Source: Bacilli bacterium | GTDB taxonomy: Bacteria; Bacillota_I; Bacilli_A; ML615J-28; CAG-313 | Direction: 5' to 3' | Length of the DNA stretch: 9,979 bases | Assembly (NCBI GenBank): GCA_900770645.1 | Contig: CAAGKY010000210.1 | Coordinates: 1-9,979, forward strand | Shown: in pieces, positions 5,968-9,979 of the stretch | How positions within the stretch are numbered: the first letter of the stretch is position 1 | Layout of the letters: the number at the start of each line of letters is the position of its first letter | Notes under the pieces: generated by a model | The model's database searches: none | Told to the model about the DNA's origin: nothing | The model's input: only the letters and a program-made list of their open reading frames with translations | Position numbers and translations under genes: made by a program

Positions 5968-8367
5968 ATGAAAGTATCATACAAATGGTTAAAACAATTA
6001 GTTAATTTAGACGGTATTAGTTTTGATGAATTAGTTCGTGATTTATCTCTTTATTCAATTGAAGTAGAAGGAACAGAAAAAGTAACTGATGCGTCAAATA
6101 TTATTATTGGATATGTAGAATCAAAAGAAAAACATCCAGATTCAGATCACTTAAATGTATGTATGGTAAATACAGGAACTGAAATATTACAAATTGTTTG
6201 TGGTGCTCCTAATGTTGATAAAGGTCAAAAAATTATGCTAGCTTTACCAGGTGCTGTTTTACCAGGGGGAACTATTAAAGTTTCTAAAATTAGAGGAGTA
6301 GAATCAAATGGTATGATTTGTTCGCTATCTGAACTTGGTTTAGAAAACAAATATGTTCCAGAAAAATATGCAAATGGTATATATGTTTTAGATGAAAATG
6401 CACCACTTGGAGTTAGTGCACTAGAATATTTAGAATTAAATGATCAAGCAATTGAACTTGGATTAACACCAAACAGAATGGATTTATTATCAATGAATGG
6501 GGTTGCGAACGACGTTGCAGCTATGTATTCAAGAGAAAGAATTACTGAATATCTTGAACCAACATGTACAAATGTGGATACTAAAGATGAAATTAGTGTT
6601 AAACTAGAAACAGAAGATTGCTTATCATACTACGCAAGAGTTATTAAAGATGTTGAAATTAAAGAATCACCTAACTTCATTAAAGCAAGATTAATTGCAG
6701 CAGGTATTCGCCCAATCAACAACGTTGTCGATATTACAAATTATATCTTAATTCTTTTTGGTCAACCATTACATGCATTTGATCAAGATGTATTAGGTAA
6801 AGAAATTGTAGTTAGAAATGCTTTAAAAGATGAAGTAACTACAACTCTTGATGATATCGAAAGAAAATTAAACGAAAATGATATTGTTATTACTGATGGA
6901 AAAGAAGTTACATGTATTGCGGGAGTAATGGGATGTGCAAATACACAAGTAACTGATACAACTAAAAATATTGTTTTAGAAGCAGCAGTATTTAAACCAT
7001 TATCTGTTCGTAAAACATCTGCTCGTTTAGGATTAAGAAGTGAATCAAGTGTTAGATATGAACGTGGTGTAGATTTAAACCAAACAATTCTTGCGTCTAA
7101 CTATGCTTGTTATTTATTTGAAAAATATGCAGGTGGTAAAGTTGCTAAAGGATATGTACATGAAGGTATTGAATCAATCCCAGATAAAGTTATTAACTTA
7201 ACCCAAAAAGATTTACAACAATACTTAGGTGTAGATATTGAAGAAAAAGAAATTATTGATATTCTAGAAAAACTAGGATTCAAAACTAATAAACAAAATG
7301 ATGTTATTGAAGTAATTGTTCCAAATCGTCGTTTAGATATTACAATTAAACAAGATGTTATTGAAGAAATCGCAAGACTTCATGGTTATGATAAACTTGA
7401 TGAAACATTACCTAAAATGTCAGTTTCAGGTGCTTTAACTAAAACTCAAAAAATGCGTAGAACAATTGGAACTACTTTATCAGAATTAGGTTTAAGAGAA
7501 GCATTAACATATACTTTAGTAAGTGGAAAGTTTAATGAAAAGTTTACTAATTTATATCCAACTGAATATAAAGAAATCAAATTATTAAACCCATTAAGTG
7601 AAGAACGTAGTACTGTAAGAATGGGTCTTGTTCCAAGCTTACTTGAAGTTGTTAAATATAATAAAACTCGTAAAAATGATAATGTACATATTTTCGAATT
7701 AAGTAGTCGTTACTATTTAAATGAAAATAATGAACCTACTGATGAAATGTTACTAGCTGGTGCGATGAGTAAAGAATTCTCAAGTTATCGTCATCAAAAC
7801 CAACATGAAATGGTTGACTTCTATACAATTAAAGGTATTGTAGAAGCATTATTTAATCGTTTAGGTATTAAAGAAACTTATAAAGTTTTAGAAAACCCAA
7901 GCAAAGAATTACATCCAAAACGTAGTGCAGGAATTTATGTTAACAATGAACTAATCGGTTTCATTGGTGAATTACATCCAGCATATGCTAATAAAGAAGG
8001 ATTAGATGATACATACGTATTTGAAATTAATATTCAAAAATTATTTGATATTAAATTTGATGAAATTATGTTTACACAAATCTCTAAACTTCCAGCAGTA
8101 GAACGTGACCTTGCTTTAGTTATGAATAAAGATCAAAATGTTGGTGAAATTATTGATGCTATCTATAAAACAGATAAACAAACAATTAAGAAAGTAACAG
8201 TATTTGATATTTATGCTGGTGAAAAACTAGGAGAAAATCTAAAGAGTGTCGCATTCCGTATCACAATGGAATCTGATGAAGTCTTAACTGATGAAATTAT
8301 CACAAGTAAAGTAAATAAAATCATCAAAATGGCTGAATTCAGATATCAAGCAAAATTACGTAGTTAA
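5968..8367 (+). CDS. pheT: phenylalanyl-tRNA synthetase beta subunit
   Basis: PheT supplies tRNA binding and, in most bacteria, editing of mischarged Tyr-tRNA-Phe. At 799 residues all usual parts are present: an OB-fold tRNA-binding domain (about 40-150, with HPDSDHL and CGAPNV), LTPNRMDLLSMNGVA (166-180), the B3/B4 editing domain (about 213-400, with GQPLHAFD, IAGVMGC and SSVRYERGVD), the B5 domain (408-480), the catalytic-like core, and the C-terminal FDX-ACB anticodon-binding domain starting KLPAVERDLALVM (707). MGC replaces the more common MGG in the editing domain, but the domain is not degenerate. AAGGGGAGA (5954-5962) lies 5 bases upstream of the ATG. Its last 17 codons (783-799) are duplicated about 1.6 kb downstream. 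Confidence 0.98.
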   Translation: MKVSYKWLKQLVNLDGISFDELVRDLSLYSIEVEGTEKVTDASNIIIGYVESKEKHPDSDHLNVCMVNTGTEILQIVCGAPNVDKGQKIMLALPGAVLPGGTIKVSKIRGVESNGMICSLSELGLENKYVPEKYANGIYVLDENAPLGVSALEYLELNDQAIELGLTPNRMDLLSMNGVANDVAAMYSRERITEYLEPTCTNVDTKDEISVKLETEDCLSYYARVIKDVEIKESPNFIKARLIAAGIRPINNVVDITNYILILFGQPLHAFDQDVLGKEIVVRNALKDEVTTTLDDIERKLNENDIVITDGKEVTCIAGVMGCANTQVTDTTKNIVLEAAVFKPLSVRKTSARLGLRSESSVRYERGVDLNQTILASNYACYLFEKYAGGKVAKGYVHEGIESIPDKVINLTQKDLQQYLGVDIEEKEIIDILEKLGFKTNKQNDVIEVIVPNRRLDITIKQDVIEEIARLHGYDKLDETLPKMSVSGALTKTQKMRRTIGTTLSELGLREALTYTLVSGKFNEKFTNLYPTEYKEIKLLNPLSEERSTVRMGLVPSLLEVVKYNKTRKNDNVHIFELSSRYYLNENNEPTDEMLLAGAMSKEFSSYRHQNQHEMVDFYTIKGIVEALFNRLGIKETYKVLENPSKELHPKRSAGIYVNNELIGFIGELHPAYANKEGLDDTYVFEINIQKLFDIKFDEIMFTQISKLPAVERDLALVMNKDQNVGEIIDAIYKTDKQTIKKVTVFDIYAGEKLGENLKSVAFRITMESDEVLTDEIITSKVNKIIKMAEFRYQAKLRS

Positions 8368-8391
8368 TAATTTAAAATAGGTATACTTAAA
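8314..8391 (+). repeat. direct repeat copy 1: pheT 3' end with terminator arm
   Basis: These bases encode the last 17 residues of pheT (NKIIKMAEF...LRS), its TAA and most of the first arm and loop of its terminator. They recur at 9902-9979 with an offset of 1588 bases and two mismatches (8322 C to T, synonymous; 8332 G to A, Ala to Thr). From 8333 on, 59 consecutive bases are identical. Upstream of 8314 the similarity stops apart from shared A runs; the other end is cut by the window edge. Confidence 0.95.
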
Positions 8392-8408
8392 AAAGTATAC
8401 CTATTTTT
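8374..8408 (+). terminator. intrinsic terminator of pheST
   Basis: AAAATAGGTATACTT (8374-8388) pairs without mismatch to AAGTATACCTATTTT (8393-8407) around an AAAA loop, and the T tract runs to 8408. It starts 6 bases after the pheT stop. The first arm falls inside the repeated segment, so the distal copy probably has the same terminator. Confidence 0.93.
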
Positions 8409-8468
8409 CTATGCAACTATAAAAAGATAAGTTTTAACGTTTAGTTGGTAGATTCATTTAATAACTAA

Positions 8469-8477
8469 TGGTATAAT
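8469..8477 (+). promoter_or_regulatory. extended -10 promoter upstream of the sigma/membrane-protein pair
   Basis: TGG-TATAAT (8469-8477) is a perfect extended -10. A -35 hexamer at normal spacing is not evident; TTGGTA at 8445-8450 would leave a 21-base spacer, which an extended -10 might tolerate. It is the best sigma-A-type candidate for expressing the downstream pair independently of pheST. Confidence 0.5.
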
Positions 8478-8565
8478 ACAATCATATAAATAATAAAAAC
8501 AAAAGGATTGTTATAACATTAGGTAAAAATAAAAAGTATTTTTCTGACAATTATTTTTAAAAAAA

Positions 8566-8591
8566 TGCAATAAAATATAAAAATATTCGTC
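8566..8591 (+). promoter_or_regulatory. possible autoregulatory ECF-type promoter
   Basis: TGCAAT (8566-8571) and CGTC (8588-8591) are 16 bases apart, similar to the layout of many ECF promoters (an AAC-containing -35 and a CGTC -10). The -35 lacks the usual AAC, and no second copy is available for comparison. The only support is position, 48 bases before an ECF sigma gene. Confidence 0.2.
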
Positions 8592-8638
8592 TTATTAATT
8601 GAAAGATATCTTTTAAATTTCTGAGGAGGTATGTTATT

Positions 8639-9169
8639 ATGACATTAGAACTAAAATTAAAGCATGCTATCAAATCTAATGACATTGATAAAATTCATAT
8701 AGTGTTTGATGAAATATATAGAACATATGGTAGACTAGTTTATTTTAAAATAATGCAATATGTTGATAATAAATTAGATGTAGAAGATTTAACTCAAGAT
8801 GTGTTCGTGAGTTTTTATAATAATATAAAATACATTGAAGTATTGAATATAAAGTATTATTTAGTAGCGTCTGCAAAAAATAAAGCATTAGATTATTTAA
8901 AAAAGAGAAAGGAAATAGTAATTAATGATGAAAAAACTGTTTTTGAAAAAGAAGATGTTATCAAAAGTAATATTGAGTATGAAGAAATAATGTCGAAAAT
9001 GCAGTTTTTTTTAAATGATTATGAAATTGAAATAATTATAAAGCATAACATAGATGGTTATTCTTTTAAAGAATTATCAATTGAATATAATAAACCATTG
9101 AATACTATAATATCAATTTACCATAGAGGACTAAAAAAATTTAAGAAAGGATGTGAACATAATGATTAA
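8639..9169 (+). CDS. ECF-like RNA polymerase sigma factor (sigma-70 family)
   Basis: This is a 176-residue protein with the two-domain plan of ECF sigma factors, which direct polymerase to a small set of promoters when released from an anti-sigma factor. Region 2 covers about 22-92, including DVEDLTQDVFVSFYNNI (the DxxQDxF-type core-binding helix) and YYLVASAKNKALDYLKKRK, the helix that meets the -10. Region 4 covers about 115-171, with a helix-turn-helix in DGYSFKELSIEYNKPLNTII and the terminal RGLKKFKK. There is no region 1.1 or 3. AGGAGG (8624-8629) lies 9 bases before ATG 8639; ATG 8631 would stop after three codons. By my count about 12 of 23 Ile codons are ATA and all Arg are AGA, unlike pheT. 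The next gene starts inside its 3' end. Confidence 0.88.
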   Translation: MTLELKLKHAIKSNDIDKIHIVFDEIYRTYGRLVYFKIMQYVDNKLDVEDLTQDVFVSFYNNIKYIEVLNIKYYLVASAKNKALDYLKKRKEIVINDEKTVFEKEDVIKSNIEYEEIMSKMQFFLNDYEIEIIIKHNIDGYSFKELSIEYNKPLNTIISIYHRGLKKFKKGCEHND

Positions 9170-9896
9170 AGCAAAAAGGAAAAAAATAAATGAGTTCATA
9201 TTATTTTTGAATACATCTTTGTCATTTACACCTAACTATAATGATATAAAGCACAAAATTAATGAAAAACAATTTATAGATAAAGTCAATGAAAAAGTAG
9301 ATATGTTTAAGTATTTAAAATTAGCTATGTATACCTTTTTGGTTTGTGTAATTTCGATTTTTACAACTACTTTAGTTAAAGATGCTACTCCATCAATTGA
9401 TGCAGGTGATATAAATCCTGGGAAAGCCAATGAAGAATATTTAGAAGAAAATTTTGATAATTTTTTTGCATTTGGTTCTGGAAGTCCATCTGGATTATTT
9501 ACATTTGATATGATAATAAAGTCGAATTTAATTAGTGATATTGATAAAGAAATACTAATAAATTATGAAAATGGTAAAACATCAAGTGGATTTTGTAATA
9601 TTTATTTAGGGGAAAGTAATGGTATTGATATTGTACATATTGTTCAACTATCAAATCCTTATGAAATATTCACTTTTAATTCAAATTTAGATTATTCATT
9701 TACTGATGTTTTAAAAATGTTTGAGGAGATGAGTCAAAAAAAAATTGAAAAAGAATTTTTATATGATTCCGATTTTGATGATATTTTAAAAAAAGAAACA
9801 TCAGGAATTATTGTATCGTTTAAAAAAGAAGGAGATTTATATGTTCCTTATTATACGATGTTATTAGACGGAAAAATGTATGTAGTAAACAAATAA
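9162..9896 (+). CDS. single-pass membrane protein, candidate anti-sigma factor
   Basis: The sequence is not recognised. This 244-residue protein has a basic N-terminal domain of about 50 residues, one hydrophobic segment (about 53-72, LKLAMYTFLVCVISIFTTTL) and about 170 residues that would lie outside the cell, rich in acidic residues, Asn, Phe and Tyr. The lysines before the segment favour a cytoplasmic N-terminus. This is the usual layout of a membrane anti-sigma factor, and it directly follows a sigma gene with an 8-base overlap (ATGATTAA). The N-terminal part has no His/Cys zinc-anti-sigma (ZAS) motif. The function is inferred from topology and position only. The start was set at ATG 9162, with AAAGGA (9146-9151) 10 bases upstream; GTG 9153 is too close to that site. 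The stop is 5 bases before the distal pheT-end repeat, which would supply its terminator. Confidence 0.7.
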   Translation: MIKAKRKKINEFILFLNTSLSFTPNYNDIKHKINEKQFIDKVNEKVDMFKYLKLAMYTFLVCVISIFTTTLVKDATPSIDAGDINPGKANEEYLEENFDNFFAFGSGSPSGLFTFDMIIKSNLISDIDKEILINYENGKTSSGFCNIYLGESNGIDIVHIVQLSNPYEIFTFNSNLDYSFTDVLKMFEEMSQKKIEKEFLYDSDFDDILKKETSGIIVSFKKEGDLYVPYYTMLLDGKMYVVNK

Positions 9897-9901
9897 AAAA
9901 G

Positions 9902-9979
9902 AATAAAATTATCAAAATGACTGAATTCAGATATCAAGCAAAATTACGTAGTTAATAATTTAAAATAGGTATACTTAAA
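9902..9979 (+). repeat. direct repeat copy 2: orphan pheT 3' end, cut by the window edge
   Basis: The segment reads as a 17-codon pheT tail (NKIIKMTEF...LRS), then TAA at 9953-9955, then the start of the terminator hairpin. It differs from copy 1 at 9910 (T for C, synonymous) and 9920 (A for G, Thr for Ala). No pheT body precedes it; the membrane-protein stop lies only 5 bases upstream. It is still identical to copy 1 at the last base of the window, so the true end of the repeat is not seen. Confidence 0.95.

Larger units (their letters stand above)
8409..8638. other. AT-rich intergenic leader between pheT terminator and sigma gene
   Basis: No credible ORF or RNA gene is seen in these 230 bases. 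They hold one good extended -10, a weak AT-only hairpin (AAAAATA 8525-8531 with TATTTTT 8537-8543), an ECF-like CGTC box (8588-8591) and the Shine-Dalgarno site of the sigma gene. The -10 to start-codon distance implies a transcript leader of about 155 bases, longer than needed for translation alone. Confidence 0.6.
8392..9901 (+). mobile_element. candidate inserted cassette between two copies of the pheT 3' end
   Basis: The sigma and membrane-protein genes lie between direct repeats of at least 78 bases, each consisting of the pheT tail, stop and terminator arm. Integration at the 3' end of a conserved gene with restoration of that end is known for site-specific elements, for example SCC elements at rlmH. 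Here the pair also differs from pheST in codon use. No integrase, transposase or terminal inverted repeat is visible in the segment, so it would be non-autonomous or part of a larger element beyond the window. A recombination-made duplication or an assembly join at the window edge is the main alternative. Confidence 0.45.

Noticed and set aside
8525..8543. Hairpin upstream of the sigma gene as a terminator or attenuator
   Set aside because: Seven A-T pairs only and no proper T run after it; likely chance in AT-rich sequence.
9236..9430. Minus-strand open frame within the membrane-protein gene
   Set aside because: No Shine-Dalgarno site, and it is fully inside a coupled plus-strand gene.
8409..9901. 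Insertion sequence as the cause of the pheT-end duplication
   Set aside because: No transposase, terminal inverted repeats or short target duplication are visible; the long gene-end repeat fits site-specific or homologous recombination better.
1..9979. Recoding of TGA to Trp, as in Mycoplasma
   Set aside because: All genes reach full family length with TGA read as stop, and the Trp codons examined are TGG.

Overview
The window is a strongly AT-rich stretch of a low-GC Gram-positive genome, most likely from the Bacilli/Mollicutes-related lineages. The evidence is the purine-rich Shine-Dalgarno sites, a T-box leader controlling pheST, a CdaA-type diadenylate cyclase and a fused IspDF. TGA is not read through in any gene and all the Trp codons I checked are TGG, so the standard bacterial code applies and not the Mycoplasma code. 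All ten genes whose stop lies in the window end in TAA or TAG.

Region 1 (1-3907) is a tightly packed plus-strand operon: the 3' end of an unrecognised gene, a small ankyrin-repeat protein, cdaA (c-di-AMP synthesis), a membrane protein with two PAS-like domains and no visible output domain, and ispDF (two steps of the MEP isoprenoid pathway). Neighbouring genes overlap or lie within 8 bases of each other, and one strong hairpin terminator closes the operon. The PAS-like protein sits where many Firmicutes carry the CdaA regulator CdaR/YbbR.

Region 2 (3922-4521, minus strand) is a lone metal-dependent cyclase/kynurenine-formamidase-family hydrolase. It converges on ispDF and diverges from pheST.

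Region 3 (4647-8408) is the phenylalanyl-tRNA synthetase operon. A good sigma-A promoter is followed by a T-box leader with a UUC (Phe) specifier, then pheS, pheT and a terminator. Charging of tRNA-Phe is expected to decide between antiterminator and terminator.

Region 4 (8409-9979) holds an ECF-like sigma factor gene overlapping a gene for a single-pass membrane protein with anti-sigma-like topology. The notable observation is that the last 17 codons of pheT, its stop codon and the first arm of its terminator (8314-8391) recur as a near-perfect direct repeat at 9902-9979, running to the window edge, just 5 bases after the membrane-protein gene. The sigma/membrane-protein pair is therefore bracketed by copies of the pheT 3' end. 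This is the layout expected of a cassette inserted at, and restoring, the end of an essential gene. The pair also uses Ile and Arg codons unlike pheST. No recombinase is visible, so the mechanism is unknown, and an assembly effect at the window edge must be excluded.
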